From: Bacteroidota bacterium
GTDB lineage: Bacteria > Bacteroidota > Bacteroidia > B-17B0 > Aurantibacillaceae
Length of the DNA: 64,000 nt
Direction: 5' to 3'
Assembly: GCA_030684395.1 (NCBI GenBank)
Contig: JAUXTT010000040.1
Location: 96,949 to 160,948 of the forward strand
The notes beneath the pieces were generated by a model. It had not been told where the DNA came from. It did no database searches and saw nothing but the letters and a program-made list of their open reading frames with translations. The position numbers and the translations under genes are program-made. Shown piece by piece: positions 1 to 9,753 of the stretch (its first letter is position 1; each line of letters opens with the position of its first letter).

Positions 1-212
1 GACAAATCGAAGGTATGGATAGCAAAGGAACTGCTCAGGTAATTAAAGCAAAAGTTCCACTTTCTGAAATGTTTGGATACGTAACAGCTTTACGTACTTT
101 AACTTCCGGTCGTGCTACTTCTACTATGGAGTTCTCACATTACGCTGAAGCACCGGCTAACGTTGCTGCAGATGTAATCGCTAAATCAAAAGGTAAAACA
201 GAAAAAGTTTAA
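1..212 (+). CDS. fusA: Elongation factor G, C-terminal end (partial)
   Basis: This is the last 70 residues of EF-G, the GTPase that moves tRNA and mRNA through the ribosome. The frame is open from base 3 and enters as [20 protein letters not shown], followed by [16 protein letters not shown], which is the typical domain V end of EF-G. The 5' part lies outside the window. It sits 24 bp before rpsJ, the usual str/S10 junction, so it is probably co-transcribed with the ribosomal genes. Confidence 0.95.
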   Translation, partial: QIEGMDSKGTAQVIKAKVPLSEMFGYVTALRTLTSGRATSTMEFSHYAEAPANVAADVIAKSKGKTEKV

Positions 213-236
213 TTGTAAGACATACGCAATAATAAC

Positions 237-542
237 ATGAGCCAAAAAATAAGAATAAAACTAAAGTCGTACGATTTCAACTTAGTTGATAAATCAGCCG
301 AAAAAATTGTTAAGACAGTAAAGTTGACTGGAGCAGTAGTAAACGGACCAATTCCTCTTCCTACTCACAAGAAAATTTTCACTGTATTACGTGCACCACA
401 CGTTAACAAAAAAGCGCGTGAGCAATTCCAAGCATGTACTTACAAGCGTTTGCTTGATATCTACAGTTCAACTTCTAAAACAGTTGATGCTTTGATGAAG
501 CTTGAGTTGCCTAGCGGTGTTGAGGTTGAAATCAAAGTTTAG
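237..542 (+). CDS. rpsJ: 30S ribosomal protein S10
   Basis: S10 of the small-subunit head, which in other bacteria also takes part in NusB-dependent antitermination. The 101-residue length is normal. The family signature is visible as the stretch starting at [20 protein letters not shown], following KLKSYD near the N-terminus. It is the first gene of the S10-type cluster here, directly after fusA; no separate promoter is evident in the short gap. Confidence 0.97.
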   Translation: MSQKIRIKLKSYDFNLVDKSAEKIVKTVKLTGAVVNGPIPLPTHKKIFTVLRAPHVNKKAREQFQACTYKRLLDIYSSTSKTVDALMKLELPSGVEVEIKV

Positions 543-606
543 GTTTCAGTACCAGATTAAACAAATCATTAGAGTAAAAAGTAAATTAATAATTAAATAA
601 GTAAAA

Positions 607-1230
607 ATGTCCGGAATAATTGGTAAAAAAGTAGGAATGACTGGTTTCTTCGGTGCCAATGGTAAATACATACCATGCACGATTATAGAAGCAGGTCCTT
701 GCGTTGTTACGCAAGTAAAAACCAAAGAAAAAGACGGTTACGAAGCATTGCAATTATCTTTCGATGAGAAGAAAGAGAAACATACTTCTGCAGCCATGAA
801 AGGTCACTTTCAAAAAGCATCAACAACTCCTAAAAGAAAAGCTGTTGAGTTTCGTCACTTTGAAGAATCAAAAAACATTGGTGATGTAATCACTGTTGAA
901 CTTTTCGCAGAAGGAGATTTCGTTGAGATTTCAGGTACTTCTAAAGGTAAAGGTTTCCAGGGTGTTGTAAAACGTCACGGATTCAGCGGGGTAGGTCACG
1001 CTAACAAATCTCACGGTCAGCACGACAGAGAGAGAGCACCTGGTTCATTAGGAGCTTCTTCAGATCCTTCACGTGTATTCCCCGGAATGCGTATGGCAGG
1101 AAGAATGGGTGGAGACAAAGTGAAGATCCAGAACATCGAAGTAGTTAAAGTTATGCCTGAAAAAAACATCCTTTTAATTAAAGGTTCTGTTGCTGGTGCT
1201 AAAGGCTCTTATGTAGTAATCGAGAAATAA
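607..1230 (+). CDS. rplC: 50S ribosomal protein L3
   Basis: L3, an early 23S rRNA binder whose long loop reaches the peptidyl-transferase centre. At 207 residues it has normal length. It begins [12 protein letters not shown], and the central loop around residues 135-175 carries [20 protein letters not shown], the family signature. An AT-rich 64-bp gap separates it from rpsJ, and rplD follows 11 bp later, consistent with a single transcript. Confidence 0.97.
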   Translation: MSGIIGKKVGMTGFFGANGKYIPCTIIEAGPCVVTQVKTKEKDGYEALQLSFDEKKEKHTSAAMKGHFQKASTTPKRKAVEFRHFEESKNIGDVITVELFAEGDFVEISGTSKGKGFQGVVKRHGFSGVGHANKSHGQHDRERAPGSLGASSDPSRVFPGMRMAGRMGGDKVKIQNIEVVKVMPEKNILLIKGSVAGAKGSYVVIEK

Positions 1231-1241
1231 AAAAATTTACA

Positions 1242-1871
1242 ATGCAACTGGAAGTAACAAATATAAGCGGTAAATCAACCGGTAAAAAAGTAGAGTTAGC
1301 AGATGCTATCTTTGCTGCTGAGCCCAACGATCATTGTATTTACTTAGATGTAAAACAATTTTTGGCTAACCAACGCCAGGGAACTCACAAATCTAAAGAG
1401 CGTGCTGAGATTTCACGTACTACTAAAAAATTGAAAAGACAAAAGGGAACAGGTGGAGCTCGTGCAGGTTCAATGAAATCTCCTTTGTTTATCGGTGGTG
1501 GTCGTGCATTTGGCCCTCGTCCTAGAGATTATTCTTTTAAATTGAATAAAAAAGTAAAACGTTTAGCTCGTGTATCCGCACTTTCTTACAAAGCGAAAGA
1601 AAATAAGATCACTGTGTTGGAAGATTTTACTTTTGATGCTCCAAAAACCGCTAAATATGCGGAATTATTGAAAAACTTGAGCCTTTCTGATAAAAAAACA
1701 CTTTTAGTGTTGGGTGAATCAAATAAAAATGTATATTTGTCGTCCCGTAATTTAGAGCGCACAAAAGTCGTAGTAGCTTCAGATTTAAATACTTACGACA
1801 TATTAAACGCTTCTAATGTGGTATTAGCAGAGAGTTCTTTGAAACAAATCGAAACAATTTTAACAAAGTAA
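1242..1871 (+). CDS. rplD: 50S ribosomal protein L4
   Basis: L4 lines the peptide exit tunnel. The basic tunnel loop is clear ([20 protein letters not shown], followed by [13 protein letters not shown]). The length of 209 residues fits the family. The stop codon is followed one base later by the rplW start, so the two are translationally adjacent. In Enterobacteria L4 represses its own operon; nothing in this sequence shows that here. Confidence 0.97.
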   Translation: MQLEVTNISGKSTGKKVELADAIFAAEPNDHCIYLDVKQFLANQRQGTHKSKERAEISRTTKKLKRQKGTGGARAGSMKSPLFIGGGRAFGPRPRDYSFKLNKKVKRLARVSALSYKAKENKITVLEDFTFDAPKTAKYAELLKNLSLSDKKTLLVLGESNKNVYLSSRNLERTKVVVASDLNTYDILNASNVVLAESSLKQIETILTK

Positions 1872-1872
1872 A

Positions 1873-2163
1873 ATGGAAATTTTAATAAAGCCGATCATCA
1901 CAGAGAAGATGACATCGCAAGCCGAAAAACTAAATCGTTATGGCTTCGTTGTAGACAAAAAGGCGAACAAAGTCCAAATCAAGCAAGCCATCGAAACTAT
2001 GTATGGTGTAACTGTAAAATCAGTAAACACACAACAGTACGTTGGTAAAGTGAAAACGCGTAACACCACTCGTGGTATCGCAGTAGGACGAGTAAACAGA
2101 TCGAAGAAAGCTATCATCACTTTAAAAGATGGTGATATGATTGACTTCTATTCAAATATTTAA
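1873..2163 (+). CDS. rplW: 50S ribosomal protein L23
   Basis: L23 forms the docking site for trigger factor and SRP at the tunnel exit. The 96-residue protein starts MEILIKPIITEKMT and has the VNKKANKVQIK-like basic strand (here VDKKANKVQIKQAIE) and the MYGVTVKSVNT core. It is packed directly behind rplD. It is unremarkable for the family. Confidence 0.96.
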   Translation: MEILIKPIITEKMTSQAEKLNRYGFVVDKKANKVQIKQAIETMYGVTVKSVNTQQYVGKVKTRNTTRGIAVGRVNRSKKAIITLKDGDMIDFYSNI

Positions 2164-2187
2164 TAATTCAGAAAAGAATTTAGAACA

Positions 2188-3012
2188 ATGGCACTAAAGA
2201 AGTTAAGACCGTTAACACCGGGGCAGCGTTTCAAATTAGTAAGTGATTATTCAGAGATCACAACTAATACTCCTGAAAAGAGTTTGATTGCTCCGCAAAC
2301 AAGATCCGGCGGTCGTAATAATACCGGAAAAATGACCATGCGCTATATGGGCGGTGGACACAAAAAGGCATACCGTATCATCGACTTCAAAAGAGATAAC
2401 GATGGTGTACCGGGAACAGTAAAAACAATCGAGTACGATCCAAATCGTACTGCACGTATCGCTTTAATCCACTACAAAGATGGTGACAAACGTTACATTA
2501 TAGCTCCTCAAGGTTTAGCTGTTGGACAAACAGTTGTATCCGGAAAAGATGCTACCCCAGAAGTAGGAAATACACTTTATTTAAGTGATATTCCTCTTGG
2601 AACAATCATTCATAATATAGAATTACGTCCTGGACAAGGTGCAGCTATGGCTCGCAGCGCAGGTACTTATGCACAGCTTTCAGCTCGTGATGGTAAATAT
2701 GCTGTATTGCGTATGCCTTCAGGTGAGGTTCGTATGGTGCTAATTACTTGTAAAGCTACTGTAGGTGCTGTTTCTAATCCTGATCATAGCCTTGAAATTC
2801 ATGGTAAAGCAGGTCGTAAACGCTGGTTAGGTCGTCGTCCTCGTACTCGTCCGGTTGTGATGAATCCAGTGGATCATCCAATGGGTGGTGGTGAAGGTCG
2901 TGCTTCAGGTGGGCATCCACGTTCTCGTAAGGGCTTACCGGCTAAAGGATTCAAAACCCGTTACAAAGCTAAAGCTTCTAACAAACACATCATCGAAAGA
3001 AGAAAGAAATAA
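2188..3012 (+). CDS. rplB: 50S ribosomal protein L2
   Basis: L2, required for subunit joining and near the peptidyl-transferase centre. It has 274 residues. The C-terminal signature reads [17 protein letters not shown]: the first histidine of the usual HPHGG motif is kept and the second is methionine, a variant I recall from other Bacteroidota. It ends in the basic tail ERRKK. A 56-bp gap with a small hairpin separates it from rpsS. Confidence 0.97.
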   Translation: MALKKLRPLTPGQRFKLVSDYSEITTNTPEKSLIAPQTRSGGRNNTGKMTMRYMGGGHKKAYRIIDFKRDNDGVPGTVKTIEYDPNRTARIALIHYKDGDKRYIIAPQGLAVGQTVVSGKDATPEVGNTLYLSDIPLGTIIHNIELRPGQGAAMARSAGTYAQLSARDGKYAVLRMPSGEVRMVLITCKATVGAVSNPDHSLEIHGKAGRKRWLGRRPRTRPVVMNPVDHPMGGGEGRASGGHPRSRKGLPAKGFKTRYKAKASNKHIIERRKK

Positions 3013-3026
3013 TTAATAGTTTAATG

Positions 3027-3042
3027 GTCGCGAGGCTTCGCG
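3027..3042 (+). repeat. Short hairpin between rplB and rpsS
   Basis: TCGCGA-GGCT-TCGCGA forms a 6-bp GC-rich stem with a 4-base loop. There is no T-run after it, so it is not a classical terminator; it may be an RNA processing or attenuation structure. The assignment is weak. Confidence 0.35.
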
Positions 3043-3068
3043 ATTGCAGAACAAAAAAGTAAATAAAA

Positions 3069-3338
3069 ATGGCAAGATCGTTAAAAAAAGGACCGTTCAT
3101 CGACCACAACGTTGAGAAAAAAGTTGAGGACATGAACAAGAGCGGAAAGAAATCGGTTATCAAAACCTGGGCTCGTCGCTCTACAATTCCGCCTGAGTTT
3201 GTTGGACACACATTCGCAGTACACAATGGAAACAAATTTATTCCGGTGTATGTAACGGAAAACATGGTAGGACACAAATTGGGAGAATTTTCTCTTACCC
3301 GTTCTTTCAAAGGACACTCAGGAAATAATAAAAAATAA
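3069..3338 (+). CDS. rpsS: 30S ribosomal protein S19
   Basis: S19 of the 30S head, which contacts S13 and the A-site tRNA region. It has 89 residues, with the hallmark start [13 protein letters not shown] and the conserved stretch [20 protein letters not shown]. It ends in a basic tail. It lies in the canonical place between rplB and rplV. Confidence 0.97.
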   Translation: MARSLKKGPFIDHNVEKKVEDMNKSGKKSVIKTWARRSTIPPEFVGHTFAVHNGNKFIPVYVTENMVGHKLGEFSLTRSFKGHSGNNKK

Positions 3339-3362
3339 TTTTTTAGATAAAAAAGAATAGCG

Positions 3363-3755
3363 ATGGGCAAAAGAAAAAGGTTAGTAGCCGAAGCCAGAAA
3401 AGAGTCAAATAAGAGCAGTTACTTCGCAAAGTTGAATGACTGTCCTACCTCTCCTCGTAAAATGAGAATTGTAGCGGATTTGATCCGTGGAGCAGAAGTA
3501 TTCCAGGCACTGAATGTTTTAAAATTCAGTACAAAACATGCTTCAGTTAAATTGGAGAAATTAGTTAAATCTGCGATTGCGAATTACGAAGCAAAAACAG
3601 GTGCTAAACCAGACGAAAATACATTATTTGTAAAAGACATCATGGTAGATAGCGGTTTCCAATTGAAACGTTTGAGAACTGCACCTCAGGGAAGAGGATA
3701 CAGAATCAGAAAAAGGTCAAATCACGTAACAGTAATTTTAGGTACAAAAAATTAA
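3363..3755 (+). CDS. rplV: 50S ribosomal protein L22
   Basis: L22, whose beta-hairpin lines the exit tunnel and is a known site of macrolide resistance changes. It has 130 residues. The [14 protein letters not shown] motif near residue 30 and the C-terminal hairpin [20 protein letters not shown] are both intact. It lies 8 bp before rpsC, so the two are presumably translated from one message. Confidence 0.97.
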   Translation: MGKRKRLVAEARKESNKSSYFAKLNDCPTSPRKMRIVADLIRGAEVFQALNVLKFSTKHASVKLEKLVKSAIANYEAKTGAKPDENTLFVKDIMVDSGFQLKRLRTAPQGRGYRIRKRSNHVTVILGTKN

Positions 3756-3763
3756 TATAAGAA

Positions 3764-4513
3764 ATGGGACAAAAAGTTAATCCAATAGGTTTTCGTTTAG
3801 GAGTCATCAAAGGATGGGATTCAAACTGGTTTGGTGGGAATGATTATTCCGAGAAATTAGTTGAAGACGAAAAAATCAGAAAATACTTAACTGCTCGTTT
3901 ACCTAAAGGCAGCATTTCTAAAGTGATCATCGAGAGAACTTTAAAGTTAATTACTGTTACTGTAAACACTGCTCGTCCGGGTATTATTATCGGGAAAGGT
4001 GGAAAAGAAGTAGATAAATTAAAAGAAGAACTTAAGAAATTCACTAAGAAAGAAGTTCAGATCAATATCTTCGAAATTAAACGTCCTGAATTAGATGCGC
4101 GTTTAGTAGCAGATAGTATCGCTCGTCAGATCGAAGGCCGTATCTCTTACAAAAGAGCTTCAAAAATGGCAGTTGCATCTGCAATGAGAATGGGTGCTGA
4201 AGGGATCAAAATCAAGATCTCAGGACGTCTTCAAGGTGCAGAGATGGCTCGTTCAGAAATGTACAAAGACGGAAGAACTCCTCTTCATACATTACGTGCG
4301 GATATCGACTATGCAGTAGGTGAGGCGCTTACAGCATTTGGATTACTTGGTGTAAAAGTTTGGGTTTGTAAAGGTGAAATCTTCGGAAAACGTGATCTTT
4401 CTCCAAACGCAGGAATGCCAAAAGATAAGAAACAACGTGATACTCCGGCTCCTAAGTTTAATGCAGGTGGTGCTCGTGGAGGAAACAAAAGAAGAGAGAA
4501 GCCTACAAACTAA
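3764..4513 (+). CDS. rpsC: 30S ribosomal protein S3
   Basis: S3, part of the mRNA entry tunnel and its helicase activity. It has 249 residues. The KH-domain loop is clear ([19 protein letters not shown]), and the C-terminal domain shows [20 protein letters not shown]. The tail is a basic, low-complexity extension rich in K, G and R after the conserved C-terminal domain, which is a common feature of this phylum. Confidence 0.97.
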   Translation: MGQKVNPIGFRLGVIKGWDSNWFGGNDYSEKLVEDEKIRKYLTARLPKGSISKVIIERTLKLITVTVNTARPGIIIGKGGKEVDKLKEELKKFTKKEVQINIFEIKRPELDARLVADSIARQIEGRISYKRASKMAVASAMRMGAEGIKIKISGRLQGAEMARSEMYKDGRTPLHTLRADIDYAVGEALTAFGLLGVKVWVCKGEIFGKRDLSPNAGMPKDKKQRDTPAPKFNAGGARGGNKRREKPTN

Positions 4514-4549
4514 TTAAGAATATTTAAGTAATAGATAAAATTTACCAAA

Positions 4550-4978
4550 ATGTTACAGCCAAAAAGAACGAAATATAGAAAGATGCACAAAATGAAGATG
4601 AAGGGTTTAGCTAAACGCGGCGACCAATTATCCTTCGGTTCATTCGGTATCAAAGCAACAGAAGAGTGTTGGGTTACAGCTCGTCAAATCGAAGCTGCCC
4701 GTGTTGCAGTAACACGTTTCATGAAAAGAGAGGGTCAGATCTGGATCCGTATTTTCCCTGACAAACCAATTACCAAAAAACCTGCAGAGGTTCGTATGGG
4801 TAAAGGTAAAGGTGCTCCTGAATATTGGGTTGCTCCGGTTAAAGCTGGTCGTATGATCTTTGAAGCTGAAGGTGTTCCTTTAGCAGTAGCAAAAGAAGCT
4901 TTACGTTTAGCTGCTCAAAAATTACCGGTGTGTACGAAATTTGTGGTACGTAGAGACTTTGTTGAAACAGAAGCATAA
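4550..4978 (+). CDS. rplP: 50S ribosomal protein L16
   Basis: L16 binds 23S rRNA helices at the A-site tRNA elbow. It has 142 residues and starts [14 protein letters not shown]. The signature [20 protein letters not shown] and [14 protein letters not shown] are present. It lies in its normal position before rpmC. Confidence 0.97.
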   Translation: MLQPKRTKYRKMHKMKMKGLAKRGDQLSFGSFGIKATEECWVTARQIEAARVAVTRFMKREGQIWIRIFPDKPITKKPAEVRMGKGKGAPEYWVAPVKAGRMIFEAEGVPLAVAKEALRLAAQKLPVCTKFVVRRDFVETEA

Positions 4979-4998
4979 TCGATTAATAAAAATTGAAC

Positions 4999-5193
4999 AT
5001 GGAAAATAAAGATATAGTTGCTCTTTCACTAAGTGAACTAAGAGACAAAATAAAAGAAGAGAAAGCGGTGATCAACAAAATGAAGATTAACCATACAGTT
5101 TCTCCGGTTGAAAATCCGATGAAAATTCGTGAAGCACGCAAATTGATTGCGCGTTTGAGCACAGAATTAACGAAAAAACAACAAGCATCATAA
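4999..5193 (+). CDS. rpmC: 50S ribosomal protein L29
   Basis: L29, a small helical protein next to L23 at the tunnel exit. I start it at the ATG at 4999, giving 64 residues, rather than the upstream in-frame TTG two codons earlier. The core motif [20 protein letters not shown] matches the family (normally PxRIRxxRRxIARIxT). It is co-directional and close-packed with its neighbours. Confidence 0.95.
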   Translation: MENKDIVALSLSELRDKIKEEKAVINKMKINHTVSPVENPMKIREARKLIARLSTELTKKQQAS

Positions 5194-5206
5194 TAAATTG
5201 CCAACA

Positions 5207-5467
5207 ATGGAAATCGAAAGAAATTTAAGAAAAGAAAGAATTGGGACAGTTACCAGTAACAAAATGGAAAAATCCATTGTTGTTATAGTTGAGCGTAAGG
5301 TAAAGCACCCGAAATACGGAAAATTCGTGAAGAAGAGTACCAAGTTCGTAGCTCATGATGAAAAAAATGAGTGCGGAATAGGGGATACCGTAAAAATTAT
5401 GGAAACTCGTCCGGTAAGCAAAACAAAATGCTGGAGACTGGTTGAAGTTATTGAAAAAGCTAAATAA
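5207..5467 (+). CDS. rpsQ: 30S ribosomal protein S17
   Basis: S17 binds 16S rRNA helix 11. The ATG at 5207 gives 86 residues beginning [20 protein letters not shown], which matches the usual [12 protein letters not shown] start better than the TTG three codons upstream. The [20 protein letters not shown] stretch is the OB-fold signature. Confidence 0.95.
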   Translation: MEIERNLRKERIGTVTSNKMEKSIVVIVERKVKHPKYGKFVKKSTKFVAHDEKNECGIGDTVKIMETRPVSKTKCWRLVEVIEKAK

Positions 5468-5490
5468 TTTTTTAAAGCATTTAAGACAAA

Positions 5491-5859
5491 ATGATACAAA
5501 ACGAATCAAGATTATCAGTTGCTGATAACAGTGGAGCTAAAGAAGTATTGGTGATCCGCGTACTAGGAGGAACACGTAAGCGTTACGCTTCTATTGGTGA
5601 CAAAGTTGTTGTTACAGTAAAACACGCTCTTCCTTCAGGAAACATTAAAAAAGGAACAGTTAGTAAAGCGGTAATCGTTAGAACAAGAAAAGAAATTCGT
5701 CGCCAGGATGGTTCATACATCCGTTTCGACGACAATGCAGCAGTTCTTTTAAAGGCTGATGACGAGATCCGTGGAACACGTATCTTCGGACCGGTAGCAA
5801 GAGAGTTGCGCGATAAACAATTCATGAAAATTATTTCACTTGCACCCGAAGTGCTTTAA
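5491..5859 (+). CDS. rplN: 50S ribosomal protein L14
   Basis: L14 forms the bridge to 16S rRNA and the RsfS docking face. It has the normal 122 residues. It starts [19 protein letters not shown] and ends [20 protein letters not shown]; all core motifs are intact. It is the first gene of the spc-type group here, but no promoter or break separates it from rpsQ. Confidence 0.97.
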   Translation: MIQNESRLSVADNSGAKEVLVIRVLGGTRKRYASIGDKVVVTVKHALPSGNIKKGTVSKAVIVRTRKEIRRQDGSYIRFDDNAAVLLKADDEIRGTRIFGPVARELRDKQFMKIISLAPEVL

Positions 5860-5881
5860 AATTTAAAAGAGGAACCAAGCA

Positions 5882-6196
5882 ATGAAGTTGAAATTAAAAA
5901 AAGACGATTTAGTTAAGGTAATTTCCGGCAACGCAAGAGGCCAGGAAGGAAAAATCGTATCTATTGACCTTAAAAAATTAAGAGCGATAGTAGAAGGTGT
6001 GAATATGATTTCTAAACACACTAAGCCTAACGCAAAGAGCCCTAACGGAGGGATTGTTAAACAAGAAGGTTCAATCCACATTTCTAACTTAATGTTAGTT
6101 GTTGGAGGCAAGGTTACACGTGTTGGTCGTCAGGTAAACGAGAAAACAGGTAAAATCGAAAGAATCGCTAAAAAAACTAAGGAGGTAATCAAATAA
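5882..6196 (+). CDS. rplX: 50S ribosomal protein L24
   Basis: L24, an assembly initiator protein with a KOW domain. It has 104 residues, with [20 protein letters not shown] as the KOW motif and the NMISKHTKP and [14 protein letters not shown] signatures. Its TAA stop overlaps the ATG of rplE by one base, so translation of the two is likely coupled. Confidence 0.97.
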   Translation: MKLKLKKDDLVKVISGNARGQEGKIVSIDLKKLRAIVEGVNMISKHTKPNAKSPNGGIVKQEGSIHISNLMLVVGGKVTRVGRQVNEKTGKIERIAKKTKEVIK

Positions 6197-6759
6197 TGGC
6201 TACTACTTACCAACCACGTCTGAAAACAAAATTCAGCAAGGAAATTAAAAATTCTCTTAAAGAGAAATTTCAATACAGTTCAGTAATGCAAGTTCCTGAG
6301 CTAAAAAAGATCTGCCTTAACCAGGGTTTAGGAGATGCTGTTGCAGATAAAAAAATTATTGAGAACGCAATTAAAGAAATGACCACTATTTCAGGTCAGA
6401 AAGCAGTTGCTACTTACTCAACAAAAGATATCTCTAACTTCAAATTACGTAAAGGCGTTGCTATTGGTGTACGTGTTACACTTCGTGGAAACCACATGTA
6501 CGAATTTTTAGACAGATTGATCTCTTCTGCTCTACCACGTATCCGTGATTTCAAAGGAATCAATGATAAAGGTTTTGACGGACATGGAAACTACACGCTT
6601 GGTATCACTGAGCAGATCATTTTCCCAGAGATCGATATCGATAAAATCAGCAAAATCAATGGTATGGATATTACTTTCGTTACTACAGCGAAAACTAATG
6701 AAGAAGCCCACACCTTGTTAACTGAATTTGGTTTCCCATTCAAGAAAAATACAAAATAA
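6196..6759 (+). CDS. rplE: 50S ribosomal protein L5
   Basis: L5 of the 5S rRNA particle in the central protuberance. It has 187 residues. The family signature is [13 protein letters not shown] near residue 35, followed by the C-terminal [20 protein letters not shown]. It overlaps rplX by one base and lies 15 bp before rpsN. Confidence 0.97.
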   Translation: MATTYQPRLKTKFSKEIKNSLKEKFQYSSVMQVPELKKICLNQGLGDAVADKKIIENAIKEMTTISGQKAVATYSTKDISNFKLRKGVAIGVRVTLRGNHMYEFLDRLISSALPRIRDFKGINDKGFDGHGNYTLGITEQIIFPEIDIDKISKINGMDITFVTTAKTNEEAHTLLTEFGFPFKKNTK

Positions 6760-6774
6760 TAGAAGCTCGACAAG

Positions 6775-7044
6775 ATGGCAAAAGAATCAATGAAAGCCCG
6801 AGAGGTAAAAAGGGCAAAATTAGTAGCAAAATACGCTGACAAACGTGCAGCACTTAAAGCAGCAGGTAATTTTTCTGATCTACAGAAATTACCTAAAAAC
6901 TCCTGCCCGGTGCGTATGCGTAACCGTTGTAAGTTAACAGGTCGCCCACGTGGTTACATGCGTACTTTCGGTATCAGTCGTGTTACTTTCCGTGAAATGG
7001 CATTATTCGGTAAAATACCGGGTGTGACCAAGTCAAGCTGGTAA
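6775..7044 (+). CDS. rpsN: 30S ribosomal protein S14 (zinc-free form)
   Basis: S14 of the 30S head. At 89 residues it is the long form. Its two cysteines ([20 protein letters not shown]) do not make the CxxC pairs of the zinc-binding short form, so this is the zinc-independent type. The C-terminal motif [20 protein letters not shown] is intact. A 140-bp gap, unusually long for this operon, follows it. Confidence 0.97.
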   Translation: MAKESMKAREVKRAKLVAKYADKRAALKAAGNFSDLQKLPKNSCPVRMRNRCKLTGRPRGYMRTFGISRVTFREMALFGKIPGVTKSSW

Positions 7045-7088
7045 TTCGCATTCGCTAAAGTTTTTAACAAAAGCGAACAAAATTTTCC

Positions 7089-7096
7089 TATCTTTG
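7089..7096 (+). promoter_or_regulatory. Candidate internal promoter before rpsH
   Basis: TATCTTTG matches the Bacteroidota -7 box TAnnTTTG and lies in the longest gap of the spc-type group, about 89 bp before rpsH. Downstream, TCGGGGTAgG (7111) is echoed by TCGGGGTAaG (7159). This may be an internal promoter with a structured leader for the second half of the operon. No clear -33 box was identified. Confidence 0.45.
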
Positions 7097-7184
7097 CGTT
7101 CCGAAAAAAATCGGGGTAGGTAAAAAAGAGTATTAATGTATAATTATCCTGTCGCAAGTCGGGGTAAGATATAAAACAAATAAA

Positions 7185-7583
7185 ATGACAGATACAATTG
7201 CAGACTACTTAACAAGAGTCAGAAACGCTATTAGAGCGAAACACAGAATCGTTGAGATCCCTTCTTCAAACCTGAAGAAAGAAATGACGAAAATCCTTTT
7301 CGATAAAGGTTACATACTAAACTACAAGTTTGATGTAAACGAAAAGAACCAGGCAACTATCAAAATTGCCTTAAAATACCATCCGGTAACAAAACTACCA
7401 GCTATCCGTACTTTAGACAGAGTTTCTTCACCGGGACTTCGTAAGTATGCTGCTGCAGATAAACTGCCACGTGTTATTAATGGTTTGGGAATCGCTATCA
7501 TCTCTACTTCTAAAGGTGTAATGACTGACAAAGAAGCAAGAACACAGAATGTTGGTGGGGAAGTAATTTGTTATGTATCTTAA
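7185..7583 (+). CDS. rpsH: 30S ribosomal protein S8
   Basis: S8, a primary 16S rRNA binder and, in E. coli, the translational repressor of the spc operon. It has 132 residues, starting [20 protein letters not shown]. The C-terminal part reads [19 protein letters not shown], the usual signature. It is preceded by a 140-bp leader with a possible promoter, which is odd for a gene in the middle of this operon. Confidence 0.97.
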   Translation: MTDTIADYLTRVRNAIRAKHRIVEIPSSNLKKEMTKILFDKGYILNYKFDVNEKNQATIKIALKYHPVTKLPAIRTLDRVSSPGLRKYAAADKLPRVINGLGIAIISTSKGVMTDKEARTQNVGGEVICYVS

Positions 7584-7604
7584 AAAAACAGGAGGAAAAT
7601 TATC

Positions 7605-8156
7605 ATGTCACGTATAGGAAAATTACCGATAACACTACCTTCAGGCGTTGAAGTTTCAATCGCAGGTACTAACGTAACCGTAAAAGGTTCAAAAGGAACA
7701 TTAACACAAGTTGTTGACGCAGATATTACTGTAAAAGTAGCTGATGGAATAGTAGAAGTTACTCGTCCAACTGATCAAAAACGTCACCGTTCACTACATG
7801 GTTTATATCGCTCTTTAATCGCGAATATGGTTCATGGTGTTTCTGTGGGATATAAATCAGAGCAAGAACTAGTTGGTGTAGGTTACCGTGCCAGCAATAA
7901 AGGTCAGTCTTTAGAGCTTTCATTAGGTTACTCTCACAACGTTATGTTTGAATTGCCTGTAGAAATTAAAGTTGTTACTACTGCTGAAAAAGGTCAGAAT
8001 CCAAAAGTTATTTTGGAATCATGCGATAAGCAATTGATCGGGCAGGTTGCTGCAAAAATTCGTTCACTTCGTAAACCTGAGCCGTACAAAGGAAAAGGTA
8101 TTAAATTTACAGGTGAAGTACTTCGCAGAAAAGCAGGTAAAGCAGCAGGTAAATAA
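7605..8156 (+). CDS. rplF: 50S ribosomal protein L6
   Basis: L6 near the sarcin-ricin loop. It has 183 residues and starts MSRIGKLPITLPSGVEV. The C-terminal signature PEPYKGKGIKFTGEVLRRK is intact. A purine-rich AGGAGG sits 7 bases before its start, one of the few Shine-Dalgarno-like sequences in this block. Confidence 0.97.
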   Translation: MSRIGKLPITLPSGVEVSIAGTNVTVKGSKGTLTQVVDADITVKVADGIVEVTRPTDQKRHRSLHGLYRSLIANMVHGVSVGYKSEQELVGVGYRASNKGQSLELSLGYSHNVMFELPVEIKVVTTAEKGQNPKVILESCDKQLIGQVAAKIRSLRKPEPYKGKGIKFTGEVLRRKAGKAAGK

Positions 8157-8198
8157 TTGGTTAAATAAGATAAGTATAATAATTCAAGATATAAAAAA

Positions 8199-8555
8199 AT
8201 GGCTCTCACAAAATCTGAAAGAAGAACTAGAATCAGAAAACGCATCAGAAAGGCGATCAGCGGAACTACAAGTTCTCCACGTCTTAGTGTTTTCAGAAGC
8301 AACGCCGAGATCTATGCTCAAATCATTGATGATTTGACTGGAACAACAATCGTTACAGCTTCTTCAAGAGATAAAGACCTTGCGGATGCAAAAGGTAATA
8401 AATCTGAAGTTTCTAAATTGGTTGGTAAATCACTTGCTGGCAAAGCTAAAGCTAAAGGAATCGAGACTATCGTTTTCGATAGAGGTGGTTACCTTTACCA
8501 TGGTCGTGTTAAATCTCTTGCCGAAGGTGCCAGAGAAGGTGGTTTGAAATTCTAA
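8199..8555 (+). CDS. rplR: 50S ribosomal protein L18
   Basis: L18 carries 5S rRNA into the large subunit. It has 118 residues with the [18 protein letters not shown] strand motif and the C-terminal [20 protein letters not shown]. It is in normal order between rplF and rpsE. Confidence 0.97.
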   Translation: MALTKSERRTRIRKRIRKAISGTTSSPRLSVFRSNAEIYAQIIDDLTGTTIVTASSRDKDLADAKGNKSEVSKLVGKSLAGKAKAKGIETIVFDRGGYLYHGRVKSLAEGAREGGLKF

Positions 8556-8574
8556 AAAATTAAAAAAAGAAAAA

Positions 8575-9093
8575 ATGTCTAAAGAAGTTGTAAAAAGAGT
8601 AAAATCAGCCGAAATAGAACTAAAAGATAAATTAGTTGGTATACAGCGTGTAACGAAAGTTACCAAAGGTGGTCGTCACTTCAGTTTCTCTGCAATCGTG
8701 GTTGTAGGAAACGAAAAAGGAGTGGTTGGTTACGGTTTAGGTAAAGCTAATGAGGTTACCGATGCTATTACAAAAGGTATTGATGATGCTAAGAAAAACC
8801 TGGTTAAGGTATGTGTTCTTAAAGGAACTGTTCCTCACGCTCAGGAAGGAAAATTCGGTGGATCAAGAGTGTTCTTGAAACCTGCTGCTCACGGTACTGG
8901 TGTAATTGCCGGTGGTGCGATGCGTGCAGTGTTGGAGAGTGTTGGAGTAACAGACGTACTAGCGAAATCTAAAGGTTCTTCAAACCCACACAACGTGGTA
9001 AAAGCAACTTTGGATGCTTTAGCTAAATTACGTGATCCTTACACGATTTCAGTTCAAAGAGGTATTTCATTGGATAGAGTATTTAACGGTTAA
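8575..9093 (+). CDS. rpsE: 30S ribosomal protein S5
   Basis: S5, important for decoding accuracy and mRNA unwinding. It has 172 residues. The double-stranded RNA-binding fold is seen in [20 protein letters not shown], followed by the [10 protein letters not shown] and [16 protein letters not shown] motifs. It is followed 11 bp later by the small rpmD gene. Confidence 0.97.
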   Translation: MSKEVVKRVKSAEIELKDKLVGIQRVTKVTKGGRHFSFSAIVVVGNEKGVVGYGLGKANEVTDAITKGIDDAKKNLVKVCVLKGTVPHAQEGKFGGSRVFLKPAAHGTGVIAGGAMRAVLESVGVTDVLAKSKGSSNPHNVVKATLDALAKLRDPYTISVQRGISLDRVFNG

Positions 9094-9104
9094 TATTAGG
9101 TAAA

Positions 9105-9284
9105 ATGAGCAAAGTAAAAGTAACATTGGTTAAAAGTACCATCAAAAAAACGGAAAGAATCAAACGTACGGTACAGGCCTTAGGTTTAAGAAAAGTTCAT
9201 AGTACAGCTGAACACACCGTAACACCTCAGATCAAAGGAATGATCGACGCTGTTAATCATTTAATAAAAGTTGAAAATATTTAA
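9105..9284 (+). CDS. rpmD: 50S ribosomal protein L30
   Basis: L30, a small two-helix, three-strand protein. The 59-residue frame begins MSKVKVTLVKSTI and contains RTVQALGLRKVHSTAEH, the family core (GLxKxxxxV). The ATG follows a TAAA tract 11 bp after rpsE. It is easily missed because of its size, but its place between rpsE and rplO is canonical. Confidence 0.93.
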   Translation: MSKVKVTLVKSTIKKTERIKRTVQALGLRKVHSTAEHTVTPQIKGMIDAVNHLIKVENI

Positions 9285-9303
9285 TCTTAAGAATTAAAAA
9301 GAT

Positions 9304-9750
9304 ATGCAATTAAGTAATTTAAAACCGGCTCAAGGATCTGTGAAGACAAACTATCGCAGAGGAAGAGGTCAAGGTTCAGGCGGTGGCGGAACGGCTACTC
9401 GTGGGCACAAAGGTGCTAAGTCTCGTTCAGGTTATTCTTCAAAACGTGGTTTTGAAGGTGGACAGATGCCATTACAACGTCGTGTTCCTAAGTTTGGTTT
9501 CAAAAACATCAACCGTATAGAGTATGTATCTGTTAACTTAGATGCACTACAAAAATTGGCTGATAACAAAGGAATTAAAGAAATCACACCGGAAGTATTT
9601 ATCCAAAATGGATTAGCTTCTAAGACTTCTTTGATCAAAGTTTTAGGACGTGGAGAATTAAATGCTGCAGTTACAGTTAAAGCTCACGCTTTTTCAGCTA
9701 CAGCAAAATCAGCAATCGAAGCAAAAGGTGGTTCTGCAACCACACTATAA
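9304..9750 (+). CDS. rplO: 50S ribosomal protein L15
   Basis: L15, a late-assembly 23S rRNA binder. It has 148 residues. The N-terminal glycine- and arginine-rich arm is clear (RRGRGQGSGGGGTATRGHKG), then FEGGQMPLQRRVPKFGF. The C-terminal KAHAFSATAKSAIEAKGG closes the domain. It lies 3 bp before secY, the normal neighbour. Confidence 0.96.
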   Translation: MQLSNLKPAQGSVKTNYRRGRGQGSGGGGTATRGHKGAKSRSGYSSKRGFEGGQMPLQRRVPKFGFKNINRIEYVSVNLDALQKLADNKGIKEITPEVFIQNGLASKTSLIKVLGRGELNAAVTVKAHAFSATAKSAIEAKGGSATTL

Positions 9751-9753
9751 TTT

